This document shows positions 1 through 6,222 of a stretch of DNA of 10,463 bases, piece after piece. Within the stretch, counting starts at the first letter, position 1. The number at the start of each line of letters is the position of its first letter. This DNA is from a bacterium (GTDB lineage Bacteria; Omnitrophota; Gorgyraeia; Velamenicoccales; JABMQK01), in assembly GCA_013203265.1 (NCBI GenBank), contig JABMQK010000032.1, forward strand, positions 1-10,463. Direction: 5' to 3'. A model generated the notes under the pieces. The model had not been told where the DNA came from, made no database searches, and saw nothing but the letters and a program-made list of their open reading frames with translations. Position numbers and translations under genes: made by a program.

Positions 1-337
1 CGATTGAACCCAAGAGAACATGATACAGGCCTTTAAAACCGCCCGTCCTCTCAATAACGCCTACATCTTTCGGTGTCTCCACAATACATAAAACGTCTCT
101 ATGCCTATTGGCATCTCTACAGATTAAACAAACATCATCCTCTCCTAAGCTATTACAAATCCGGCAAAAACGGATATGTGACTTTAACTTTAAGATATCC
201 TGAGACAACAAGCCTGCCTCTTCCCGAGAGGCTTCAAGCAAATAAAACACAATTCTCTCAGCGCTCCTCCTGCCTACGCCCGGAAACTTCACCAACCTCT
301 CCAACAAATTCTCTATTACCTTAGGATAACCCGACAT
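1..337 (-). CDS. recR: Recombination protein RecR, N-terminal part (cut by window edge)
   Basis: RecR acts with RecO (and RecF) to load RecA at single-stranded gaps during recombinational repair. Translating the minus strand from the ATG at 337 gives 112 residues that run off the window. They show a helix-hairpin-helix (FPGVGRRSAER, about residues 18-28), a four-cysteine zinc finger (Cys58, Cys61, Cys70, Cys73) and the start of the Toprim domain (CIVETPKDVGVIERTGGFKG, about 84-103, with the conserved Glu87). The start lies only 5 bp after the dnaX stop and has an AAAGGA ribosome-binding site about 9 nt upstream, so the gene is very probably cotranscribed with dnaX. In many bacteria ybaB lies between dnaX and recR; here it does not. 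The C-terminal part of Toprim lies outside the window. Confidence 0.95.
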   Translation of the reverse strand, partial: MSGYPKVIENLLERLVKFPGVGRRSAERIVFYLLEASREEAGLLSQDILKLKSHIRFCRICNSLGEDDVCLICRDANRHRDVLCIVETPKDVGVIERTGGFKGLYHVLLGSI

Positions 338-342
338 CCTTA

Positions 343-2061
343 TTAATCCTTTCTGAACAATCTCCCATTAAATACATCTAAGACAGTATTTAAAAAAGTA
401 TTATCTGGATCTTTAGTTTCTCTATCACCTTTTAAATTATCTAAATCTTCCAACAACTCAAATTTTAAACTAATCATTGTATTGAATAACTCACTCATCT
501 TGTCTTTAATAATCTTTTGATTATTCCTTTGCTCGACAGCCTCTTTGTAAAATAATGCCCTCTTATCAAAACCTATAGTCAAAACTCCATCCTCTAATTT
601 TATGGGCTTAGAATCCTTAAGGTATGTGGCCACAGACATCTTTTTTACCGAAATACCATCTAACAGTTGCGGCCAACTATTAAGCACCGCCTTGAAATCA
701 ATCTGCGGTGAATCACTGACAGGGGCATCGCTTTTACTTTTTATGGCTGTTACAATATCATCCTTATCGCTATCTTTATCCGGCTCCTTATTATTTTTCC
801 TATCTGGCTCATTCTTACTTTTTGCTGCCGGAGGAGCTTCTACATTTAAATCTTTCTTCTTCAGGCTCGATCCTGAAAACAAAAAACCTGCATTGTTTAA
901 TTTTATTTTACTGGTAACCATCTTAGCACCCGAACCCAAAATAGACTCTCTAACAATAGGTTTGGTTTCAGATTCGCTATGGGTTAATTTTATTACCATT
1001 ACCTCTAATGGAATCCTGAAAGAACCTATTTTTTTAGCCAAATCCTGAGTATTAATAGCCGCAGTAAAAATATTAATGAGCTCTTGCAGAGTCAAACTTT
1101 TACCCTGCTCAATGACCCTATCTGTAATATTCTTGGGTAAATCCAAAAGCTCTTCTAAATTCGATTTCATAATCTTGGCAAGCATAATATTCCTAAGGTG
1201 CCATAACAGCCCCTGTAGGAATTTTGATATATTTTTCCCTCGAATAAACAATTTGGAAATGAAATCAATACAAAATTGCGCATCCTGTTTTTTAATCGCC
1301 TCCACAAATTCAAAAAATGCCTCTTGTTCAACTAAGCCCATTACCGCTACGACATCTTCAGATTTTATATCATTTTTAGAGAAAGCGGCTAATTGATCCA
1401 ATATTGATTCGGCATCCCGCATGCTTCCGTCAGAGATTTTAGCGATATCGAAAAAGACGTCTTTATTTATAGCAATTTTCTCGGCCTTAGCAATTTCCTC
1501 TAATTTATCGATAATCTTTAATACCGGGATACGATTAAATTCAAATCGCTGGCAGCGGGAAAGTATCGTAGGTAAAATCTTGGTGGGTTGCGTCGTTGCA
1601 AAAATAAATTTAACGTGCTCTGGAGGCTCCTCCAATGTCTTTAACAAGGCGTTAAATGCCTCCGGGGTCAACATATGCACTTCATCAATTATGTAAATTT
1701 TATACTTTCCTAAAACCGGAGCAAATTTTACATTTTCCCGTAAAGTCCTTATCTCATCAATCCCTCTGTTTGATGCACCGTCTATCTCAATCACATCTAA
1801 ACTTCTGCCCTCTGTGATTTCTAGGCACGCGCTGCATTTTCCGCAGGGATCTATTGTCGGCGCGTCTTTACAATTTAATGACTTAGCTAATATGCGCGCG
1901 CAAGAGGTCTTGCCTACGCCGCGCGGCCCGACAAAAAGATAAGCATGCGCTAACTTACCGCTTAGAACAGAGTTCTTTAAACTCTGGGTGATGTGTTCCT
2001 GGCCGACAACCTCAGCAAATTTCTGTGGGCGCCATTTTCTAGCAATAACAATATAAGACAT
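343..2061 (-). CDS. dnaX: DNA polymerase III subunit gamma/tau
   Basis: This is the clamp-loader ATPase subunit that loads the beta sliding clamp and organises the replisome. The 572-residue product has the AAA+ module at the N terminus: Walker A GPRGVGKT (45-52), zinc-binding Cys64, Cys73, Cys76 and Cys79, Walker B with DEVH (126-129) and the SRC motif (168-170) carrying the arginine finger. Clamp-loader domains II-III follow. A charged low-complexity linker (about 405-445, rich in K, D, E, P and S) leads to a C-terminal domain of about 110 residues typical of tau. The ATG at 2061 matches the usual DnaX N terminus, but no good Shine-Dalgarno is visible; translation may depend on the pagL-like gene that ends 20 bp upstream. 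An A AAA AAG heptamer at codons 472-474 could produce a shorter form (separate entry). recR follows after 5 bp. Confidence 0.97.
   Translation of the reverse strand: MSYIVIARKWRPQKFAEVVGQEHITQSLKNSVLSGKLAHAYLFVGPRGVGKTSCARILAKSLNCKDAPTIDPCGKCSACLEITEGRSLDVIEIDGASNRGIDEIRTLRENVKFAPVLGKYKIYIIDEVHMLTPEAFNALLKTLEEPPEHVKFIFATTQPTKILPTILSRCQRFEFNRIPVLKIIDKLEEIAKAEKIAINKDVFFDIAKISDGSMRDAESILDQLAAFSKNDIKSEDVVAVMGLVEQEAFFEFVEAIKKQDAQFCIDFISKLFIRGKNISKFLQGLLWHLRNIMLAKIMKSNLEELLDLPKNITDRVIEQGKSLTLQELINIFTAAINTQDLAKKIGSFRIPLEVMVIKLTHSESETKPIVRESILGSGAKMVTSKIKLNNAGFLFSGSSLKKKDLNVEAPPAAKSKNEPDRKNNKEPDKDSDKDDIVTAIKSKSDAPVSDSPQIDFKAVLNSWPQLLDGISVKKMSVATYLKDSKPIKLEDGVLTIGFDKRALFYKEAVEQRNNQKIIKDKMSELFNTMISLKFELLEDLDNLKGDRETKDPDNTFLNTVLDVFNGRLFRKD
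617..646 (-). other. Possible -1 frameshift heptamer A AAA AAG in dnaX and its -1 stop
   Basis: On the coding strand codons 472-474 read GTA AAA AAG, placing A AAA AAG (646-640) in the same phase as the Escherichia coli dnaX slippery site. After a -1 slip the reading is GAT GTC TGT GGC CAC ATA CCT TAA, giving seven extra residues and a stop at 619-617, for a product of about 481 residues. The motif and stop are seen directly. Use of the site is uncertain: there is no strong upstream Shine-Dalgarno stimulator, the only downstream structure seen is the 10-nt palindrome TGTGGCCACA with no loop, and the slip would cut inside the C-terminal domain rather than before it. Confidence 0.3.
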
Positions 2062-2081
2062 AATAAAATATATTTAAGACC

Positions 2082-2690
2082 TTAATAAGAAATAGAAACC
2101 CCGCACAAGAAATAATGCATATCTATTCCGGCGTTGGGTTCCTTTATACCTGCATTCGAAAAATGCCTATACCTATATCCGAAATTTATGGCTTTGTTTT
2201 TAGAAAAAAGATATGAGAATCCTGTACCAAATTGCTCTGTAAAATTAAACTGTGTCCCTTGCTCGAAAGTATGCAAAGACGTAAACATTATACCTAATCC
2301 GCCTTCGAAATACATAGAAACCTTCCGGGTAATCGGATGGCAATATTTTAAAATAAAATTATTCCCGACTTCAATATTTGATCTTGGGCTAACAATAGTA
2401 CTTAAGAATGGTTCTAAAATGAATTTTATGTTTCCTTTTGGCCTTATGTTTATTTTATTGAAATATGAAGTTATGTCAAAGCCTATTTGTAGATGCAAAG
2501 GAATCATTTCATAGTTATCTTGTGTTTTTAAACTGCCCTTGGCCCATCCTGTAAAAACACCAAATTCTCTTGTATACGCTGTGTCTTGCGACTGATCACT
2601 TTGAGTTGCGCAATAAGAAAGATTGGTTATAGATAAAAATAAAATAGAAATTATTACAGTAATGCCTATTTTTTTATTAATCAAAAACAC
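2082..2690 (-). CDS. pagL: PagL-type lipid A 3-O-deacylase (outer-membrane beta-barrel)
   Basis: PagL enzymes are small outer-membrane barrels that remove an acyl chain from lipid A. The 202-residue product begins with a signal peptide (hydrophobic stretch about 9-26, likely cleavage near Ala28), has alternating barrel-like strands and ends in an aromatic residue (SISY), as outer-membrane barrels do. The family signature near the C terminus is HFSNAGIKEPNAGID (176-190). The catalytic His and Ser align with His176 and Ser178. The third triad residue, Glu in Pseudomonas aeruginosa PagL, is Asp190 here. The start is GTG at 2690, with a GGAG ribosome-binding site just upstream (AAGGAGATATT-GTG). 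The gene sits 20 bp before dnaX, an unusual neighbour. Family membership is fairly secure; activity is not, because of the Glu-to-Asp change. Confidence 0.8.
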   Translation of the reverse strand: MFLINKKIGITVIISILFLSITNLSYCATQSDQSQDTAYTREFGVFTGWAKGSLKTQDNYEMIPLHLQIGFDITSYFNKINIRPKGNIKFILEPFLSTIVSPRSNIEVGNNFILKYCHPITRKVSMYFEGGLGIMFTSLHTFEQGTQFNFTEQFGTGFSYLFSKNKAINFGYRYRHFSNAGIKEPNAGIDMHYFLCGVSISY

Positions 2691-2778
2691 AATATCTCCT
2701 TTTTTTAATGAGCATTAAAATTGTAGTGCTGAATCCATTCGATACCGCTTAGATCTCAATCCTGGGTTGATCAAACGA

Positions 2779-2898
2779 CCGAAACACATTGTTTCGGAAT
2801 CCGATAAACTTTCATTAAAGAAAGTTTATCGAGGTGTCGGCGCTGAATTACATTAATTCAGCATCCGTTTGACTTTTCATTAATGAAAAGTCAAACGG
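2779..2898. repeat. Array of four palindromes next to tRNA-Ser, CATT apex family (locus 1)
   Basis: Four hairpins follow one another: 2779-2797 (arms CCGAAACA/TGTTTCGG), 2802-2831 (arms CGATAAACTTTC/GAAAGTTTATCG), 2842-2862 (arms GCTGAATTA/TAATTCAGC) and 2865-2898 (perfect 34-bp palindrome). Arms differ in sequence, but every one carries CATT at or beside its centre on the plus strand. The first and third are followed by AATCCG or ATCCG linkers. The last abuts the tRNA-Ser(GCT) gene. The same architecture recurs at 6918-7130, so this is a repeat family and not chance palindromes. There is no T-tract, so simple intrinsic terminators are an unlikely full explanation. Confidence 0.85.
2865..2898. 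repeat. Perfect 34-bp palindrome abutting tRNA-Ser 3' end
   Basis: CCGTTTGACTTTTCATT is followed directly by its exact reverse complement, giving 17-bp arms with no spacer. Its last three bases (2896-2898) are the discriminator and the last two acceptor-stem bases of tRNA-Ser(GCT). On the tRNA strand it would form a hairpin immediately after the mature tRNA. An equivalent 34-bp palindrome with different arm sequence lies at 7097-7130, also touching a tRNA-Ser-like 3' end. Confidence 0.9.
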
Positions 2899-2984
2899 AG
2901 AGGTCGGGATTCGAACCCGAGGGCCCAGTTACCCAGGCCAACTGCTTAGCAGGCAGCTCTTTTCAACCACTCAAGCACCTCTCC
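2896..2984 (-). tRNA. tRNA-Ser(GCT)
   Basis: The minus strand folds as a class II tRNA. It has a 7-bp acceptor (GGAGAGG/CCTCTCC), D-arm CTTGAGTGGTTGAAAAG, anticodon stem-loop GCTGC-CTGCTAA-GCAGT with anticodon GCT, a long variable arm, and T-arm TCGGG-TTCGAAT-CCCGA. The discriminator is G, as expected for serine. CCA is not encoded. It reads AGC and AGT codons. It lies downstream of tadA on the same strand, with a run of eight T just before its 5' end. Confidence 0.95.
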
Positions 2985-3053
2985 AAAAAAAACAAAATCT
3001 TGAGAATAGATAGCTGCTTTTCCCGCTATATTTAATTACATTGAAGTGTGGGA

Positions 3054-3074
3054 CAACCGCTCAGCCGCCTCTCC
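3054..3074 (-). pseudogene. tRNA-Ser 5' fragment, broken in the D-loop
   Basis: Minus strand GGAGAGGCGGCTGAGCGGTTG matches the acceptor 5' strand, D-stem and first half of the D-loop of bacterial tRNA-Ser. It resembles the neighbouring intact gene, which starts GGAGAGGTGCTTGAGTGGTTG. After the D-loop G the similarity stops (TCCCACACTTC follows). No 3' half is seen before the intact tRNA-Ser 70 bp further on. The break in the D-loop is the region where the outer tRNA-Arg carries one of its insertions. Confidence 0.65.
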
Positions 3075-3095
3075 AAAATTTACGCAGTAAATTTT
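3075..3095. repeat. Hairpin flush with the 5' end of the tRNA-Ser fragment
   Basis: AAAATTTAC-gca-GTAAATTTT is a 9-bp perfect inverted repeat with a 3-nt loop. It ends exactly at the first G of the tRNA-Ser fragment. It lacks the CATT apex of the other arrays but has the same placement logic as the hairpin at 6359-6378, which touches the 5' end of a tRNA-Arg. Confidence 0.6.
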
Positions 3096-3104
3096 GGATC
3101 TCGA

Positions 3105-3121
3105 GGCCATCTATGATGGCC
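3105..3121. repeat. GGCCATC-tat-GATGGCC palindrome spanning the tadA stop
   Basis: A 7-bp inverted repeat with a 3-nt loop, extendable by CTC/GAG after a one-base bulge. The tadA stop codon (TAG, 3113-3111) lies partly in the loop, and the last two sense codons of tadA lie within the arm. There is no T-tract on the tadA strand, so an intrinsic terminator is only one possibility. A palindromic element inserted at the gene end fits the surroundings better. Confidence 0.5.
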
Positions 3122-3641
3122 GAGAAATCTTAGTTTTATCAATGAGCATCCGCTTCTTTTTCCTACTAAACTTCTTAACTTCTTTTCGCTTCTTTAAAAA
3201 GAACTCCTCCATCAACAAAGAACATTCCTGTTCTAAAACGCCTTTTTTTATCTCGATACGATGATTAAGTTTCTTGTTTTTTGCGATATTTATAATAGAA
3301 CCACAGGCGCCGGCCTTTGGATCATCCGCCCCATATATAATTTTTTTCAGACGAGAAAGAACCAATGCACCCGCGCACATACTACAACATTCAATTGTAA
3401 CATAAATTACACAGTCCAACAACCATTTACTATTTAAAAAATTACACGCCTGTGTCAAAACTAACATTTCTGCGTGTGCTGTAGGATCTCTCAGAAGTTC
3501 AACTTGATTATGTGCCCTCGCAATTATCTTATTTCTATGGACGACCACGGCTCCAACAGGCACCTCATTTAAACTAAAAGCCTTTTCGGCCTGCCTTATC
3601 GCTTCTTTCATAAAAAAAGAATCATTTTTTAAACCAATCAT
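3111..3641 (-). CDS. tadA: tRNA-specific adenosine deaminase TadA
   Basis: TadA converts A34 to inosine in tRNA-Arg(ACG), allowing it to read CGU, CGC and CGA. With the ATG at 3641 the product has 176 residues. The zinc-deaminase core is clear: HAE (56-58, zinc ligand His56 and proton-shuttling Glu58), then ECCSMCAGAL (84-93) giving zinc ligands Cys86 and Cys89. The Pro usually preceding the first of these cysteines is Cys85 here. GADDPKAGACGS matches the usual region after the core. The C terminus is lysine-rich and ends in a palindrome. An upstream in-frame TTG at 3671 would add 10 residues, but the GGAGG Shine-Dalgarno lies inside that extension, 13 nt before ATG 3641, so I chose the shorter form. 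Its substrate tRNA occurs in this window both intact (6285-6358) and as a disrupted copy just upstream. Confidence 0.93.
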   Translation of the reverse strand: MIGLKNDSFFMKEAIRQAEKAFSLNEVPVGAVVVHRNKIIARAHNQVELLRDPTAHAEMLVLTQACNFLNSKWLLDCVIYVTIECCSMCAGALVLSRLKKIIYGADDPKAGACGSIINIAKNKKLNHRIEIKKGVLEQECSLLMEEFFLKKRKEVKKFSRKKKRMLIDKTKISRPS

Positions 3642-3666
3642 GTGTGGCGAAAAACCTCCATTAAAA

Positions 3667-3697
3667 ATCAATGCGCCCGGCTGGATTCCCTGGCCTG
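3667..3697 (-). repeat. 31-bp direct repeat (tRNA-Arg 3' end), copy 1
   Basis: This segment matches 6223-6253 with one mismatch and the same orientation. It comprises the 3' end of tRNA-Arg, five bases of its 3' flank (TTGAT) and the end of the 35-bp element (CAGGCCAGGG). The two copies bracket the spermidine-synthase-like gene. Direct repeats of tRNA 3' ends are the usual scar of site-specific integration, but recombination between duplicated tRNA genes would give the same picture. Confidence 0.7.
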
Positions 3698-3763
3698 CCC
3701 TTCTAACTAAAGCCAGGGCAGGCGAACCAGCAACAACCAGTTCCGTAGACTGGTGCTCTAACG
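3672..3763 (-). pseudogene. tRNA-Arg(ACG) copy, 5'-truncated and interrupted in the T-loop
   Basis: From the 3' side of the D-arm (GTTAGAGC) onward the minus strand matches the intact tRNA-Arg at 6285-6358. The anticodon arm is CCAGT-CTACGGA-ACTGG, the T-stem strands GCTGG and CCAGC are perfect, and the 3' acceptor is CGGGCGC with discriminator A. The T-loop is split between TTCG and AAT by a 35-bp insertion. The 5' acceptor strand and first half of the D-arm are missing. It lies between the spermidine-synthase-like gene and tadA, 30 bp before the tadA ATG, and is probably cotranscribed with tadA. Confidence 0.75.
3688..3722 (-). mobile_element. 35-bp palindromic element in a tRNA-Arg T-loop
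   Basis: The minus strand begins CCTGCCCTGGC and ends GGGCAGGCCAGGG, with a variable centre (TTTAGTTAGAA). CCTGCCC pairs with GGGCAGG; an alternative pairing is CCCTGGC with GCCAGGG. Removing exactly these 35 bases restores the normal T-loop. The element at 6434-6468 has the same length and ends but a different centre. No coding capacity; mobility is inferred from multiple placements within otherwise homologous tRNAs. Confidence 0.75.
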
Positions 3764-3807
3764 AATGATTTTATATTACGGAAGATTGTTAAACTATTCC
3801 AAACAAC

Positions 3808-5457
3808 CTAAAATATATGGCGTTCCTTAAACATTAGTGATAAAAAAGCTACTACATAGCAACAAAGACCGACTAAAAGAGTCTGTTGAAATCCGAAATT
3901 AATTAATAGAATGGCCGCCAATACCGAACCACATACAGAAGTAAAACCATTTATTCCCCAGTATAAAACTCTGGCATTGCGCCCATCCTGAGCAACTATC
4001 ATCCCTATCGGAAAGGGCATTCCCATAAACAACCCGATTAAAACTAAAATCACTACAGAAACTAGTATTTTTATATACATAGGGCTAGGGGTGGCTATCT
4101 GTGTTATTGAAGGTAATAAGTTTAGAAAAATGAAAACAAAAAATGTTATTCCTGCAAAAGGTAATATTATACGTCCTTTCTTGCTTAAATATTTTGTCAA
4201 GAAGCTGCCTATTCCACAAGAAGAAAGTAAAGAAAAAAGAACAACTGTCAATCCATAGATTGGATGTCCTAGGAATAGCCCTAATCTTTGCATAAAGGAA
4301 ATTTCAACTAACATAAAACCTAATCCAATTGAAGCAAAATAAGTAACCATGCCAATTGATATCTTCCTATTTTCTTGAGGATGAGAAGAAAACAACAGTG
4401 GAAGTATTATAAAAATTGCTCCAAAAGCAAATATCATAATAAATAGTTGTCTCAATACAACCACTCCTTTATCTGCGGGATTTTTGGAAAAGATATCTTT
4501 AAATTTACCAAAGTAAAAGAAGAATGGCTTGTTATCTGTAGGAAGACTTATAATTGAAGAAGAATCTTTCAAGGCATAATCAGACCTATTCCCTTCTAAA
4601 ATAGAAATAAAGTTATCATCCTTAGAAATTGCTGGAGATAATACAAGTTCGAATTCTAACTCCTCAGACACTTTTTCTAAAACTTCAATATCTGAATTTA
4701 AAAAGGGGCTTTTGCATACTAAAATTGTCCCCACCCCCATATTTCTATTAGGTAATATGCTTCTAATTAAAACAATATTCTGTCTGACATCTTCTACTCC
4801 ACTCTTCTGTAAAGCATTTTTTGCTAATAAGATTAATTTATATATTTCTGTTGGGTTATTTCTGCTATACCATCTCGAGAATGTTAAGACTCCTCTTTCT
4901 TTTAAATGTTCCAAAAAAATCACCCAGGCCTCTTTTGTATAAAGACTATTCTCTGTTAAACTGAAAGCTCCATTTGCAAAAGCTGCCCATGAATCTACTA
5001 GCGAGGCCTGAATAATATCATATTTATCTTTAGACTTTGATATAAAACTTCTCCCATCATCAACCTCCAACTCTATTTGTTTATAATCAGTTATACCACC
5101 TGAGAAAGCTTTAAGTTTATTAAAAGCAATATCGTTTATATCTTGATTTATTTCAACCCCAACTGCTTTTTTCGCCCCAAATAACACAGCGGTTAATAAA
5201 TCCCTTCCTCCTCCAGAACCTAATACAAGCACATCATCATTTCTACCTAAGTAATATGCAATAGCAGATACATCCAATTTGAGATACTCCAAATCAGAAA
5301 GATTACTGAATTCGGTTAAAACTGTTCCGGCCCCTTCATCAATAAGCAACATTAATTCCCCGGTATTAACTTTAGCGGAAGTTATTTTTGGACTAAAGCC
5401 CCACCCAAACGGCCTTCTCGATGGGATACCGACTGTAATATAAGAAAAAAATTCCAT
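3808..5457 (-). CDS. Membrane spermidine-synthase-like protein, C-terminal frame (SAM-binding domain plus membrane helices)
   Basis: This 549-residue frame holds the larger part of a protein split by a frame change. It starts with the expected continuation FFSYITVGIPSRRPFGWGF, then a Rossmann-type SAM-binding domain: LGSGGGRD (79-86, glycine-rich loop), VEIN (101-104, acidic residue at the end of strand 2), DDGR (133-136) and ASLVDSW (151-157). That order is typical of spermine/spermidine-synthase-like proteins. About six hydrophobic helices follow from residue 330 to the end. The ATG at 5457 is preceded immediately by TAA in this frame and has no Shine-Dalgarno, so independent initiation is unlikely. 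The -1 shift from the upstream frame at the T-run gives a joined protein of 788 residues. Membrane-bound members of this kind are widespread but their substrates are largely unknown; polyamine synthesis should not be assumed. Confidence 0.85.
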   Translation of the reverse strand: MEFFSYITVGIPSRRPFGWGFSPKITSAKVNTGELMLLIDEGAGTVLTEFSNLSDLEYLKLDVSAIAYYLGRNDDVLVLGSGGGRDLLTAVLFGAKKAVGVEINQDINDIAFNKLKAFSGGITDYKQIELEVDDGRSFISKSKDKYDIIQASLVDSWAAFANGAFSLTENSLYTKEAWVIFLEHLKERGVLTFSRWYSRNNPTEIYKLILLAKNALQKSGVEDVRQNIVLIRSILPNRNMGVGTILVCKSPFLNSDIEVLEKVSEELEFELVLSPAISKDDNFISILEGNRSDYALKDSSSIISLPTDNKPFFFYFGKFKDIFSKNPADKGVVVLRQLFIMIFAFGAIFIILPLLFSSHPQENRKISIGMVTYFASIGLGFMLVEISFMQRLGLFLGHPIYGLTVVLFSLLSSCGIGSFLTKYLSKKGRIILPFAGITFFVFIFLNLLPSITQIATPSPMYIKILVSVVILVLIGLFMGMPFPIGMIVAQDGRNARVLYWGINGFTSVCGSVLAAILLINFGFQQTLLVGLCCYVVAFLSLMFKERHIF

Positions 5458-6173
5458 TTACTATAAAGCGGAGGCATTCTCCGTATATTGCCTTTTACCC
5501 ACATGGGTCTTATAACGTTAGAGTAGGCATTCGTAAAAGAGAAAAACATGCAGAAAATAAAAGCTAAAATACAGAAGATTTTGAATAGTCTGTTAAGTTT
5601 TCCGTTGAAAGAAAAAAATAATGCAGATAGAGCACACAGGGCGGATATGAATAGTATCACTGAGGCAGCATTAAGATTATTCAAGAGAAAAATTATACCA
5701 ATACAACCCAAAGCAGAACCAATAAGGTTAACACTATAAATCTTTCCAATATATTCTGGGAATCGACTAAGACTTAAAGATAAACATATACCGATAGTTA
5801 CAAATGGTAAAGATAATACAAAATATAATATCGGCATAAGCAACTTATCCATATTAAAAAAAGTAAATATAGCAGGTAGGTAAAATAGAGAAAGTAAACT
5901 TATAAGGATAACGAATGAGCTGATATATGCATAAATACCAATGTGTCTCTGAGTAGAAAGAAAGGGGAAACTCTTAGGCAAATAATAGACAATAAGAGCC
6001 CCTACTGTCATCCCAAACAAAGCAACAGATATTACCAAAAAAGCAAAGTGATACCAAAGAATTACACTTAGTACCCTTGTTAAAAGGGTCTCTAATGCTA
6101 GCAGGCAAAAACTAAGGATAAACAGACCTGAATAAAATGACTTGCCTATTTGTAGCTTGTCTTGAGGTATCAT
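5382..6173 (-). CDS. Membrane spermidine-synthase-like protein, N-terminal membrane frame
   Basis: The 263-residue frame encodes about six hydrophobic helices within residues 15-210 (for example 16-38, 42-64, 80-105, 112-133, 145-165 and 168-210), then the lead-in to the catalytic domain, VKGNIRRMPPLYSKWNFF (226-243). Beyond residue 243 the frame turns into unrelated sequence (LILQSVSHREG) and stops at 5382, overlapping the downstream frame by 76 bp. In related proteins a short PLY.KWN-type segment leads directly into the synthase fold, so this and the 3808-5457 frame are one gene. The ATG at 6173 has no Shine-Dalgarno; a TATAAT lies 8-13 bp upstream, suggesting a nearly leaderless transcript. 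The gene is bracketed by 31-bp direct repeats of tRNA-Arg 3' sequence. Confidence 0.8.
   Translation of the reverse strand: MIPQDKLQIGKSFYSGLFILSFCLLALETLLTRVLSVILWYHFAFLVISVALFGMTVGALIVYYLPKSFPFLSTQRHIGIYAYISSFVILISLLSLFYLPAIFTFFNMDKLLMPILYFVLSLPFVTIGICLSLSLSRFPEYIGKIYSVNLIGSALGCIGIIFLLNNLNAASVILFISALCALSALFFSFNGKLNRLFKIFCILAFIFCMFFSFTNAYSNVIRPMWVKGNIRRMPPLYSKWNFFLILQSVSHREGRLGGALVQK
5445..5451 (-). other. T7 slippery run joining the two halves of the spermidine-synthase-like gene
   Basis: The coding strand reads AGT AAA TGG AAT TTT TTT CTT in the upstream frame. A -1 slip on T TTT TTT, which has the canonical X XXY YYZ phase, gives ...KWNFFSYITVGIPS..., the expected protein. One added T in the run would have the same effect. 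So this may be programmed -1 frameshifting, transcriptional slippage, a real one-base deletion, or a homopolymer error in the assembly. The sequence alone cannot choose between them. Confidence 0.7.
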
Positions 6174-6180
6174 TAAATTT

Positions 6181-6186
6181 ATTATA
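6181..6186 (-). promoter_or_regulatory. Possible -10 box before the spermidine-synthase-like gene
   Basis: The minus strand has TATAAT followed by AAATTTA and then the ATG at 6173. A perfect -10 hexamer at this distance would start transcription at or next to the ATG. No convincing -35 hexamer is seen at 17 bp (TGATTT is a poor match), and AT-rich DNA yields such hexamers by chance. Confidence 0.3.
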
Positions 6187-6222
6187 AAGCAATTGCAATG
6201 TTTAAATCATCTTATCAAATTT

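Noticed and set aside
73..324. Plus-strand open frame of 83 codons
   Set aside because: It is antisense to recR, whose zinc finger and Toprim motifs are clear on the minus strand.
602..1696. Three plus-strand open frames within dnaX
   Set aside because: All are antisense shadows of a strongly conserved gene with no motifs of their own.
2691..3110. Signal recognition particle RNA between tadA and dnaX
   Set aside because: This is a usual place for it in some bacteria, but no sequence like the conserved GGAAGGGAGCA-type tip is found on either strand.
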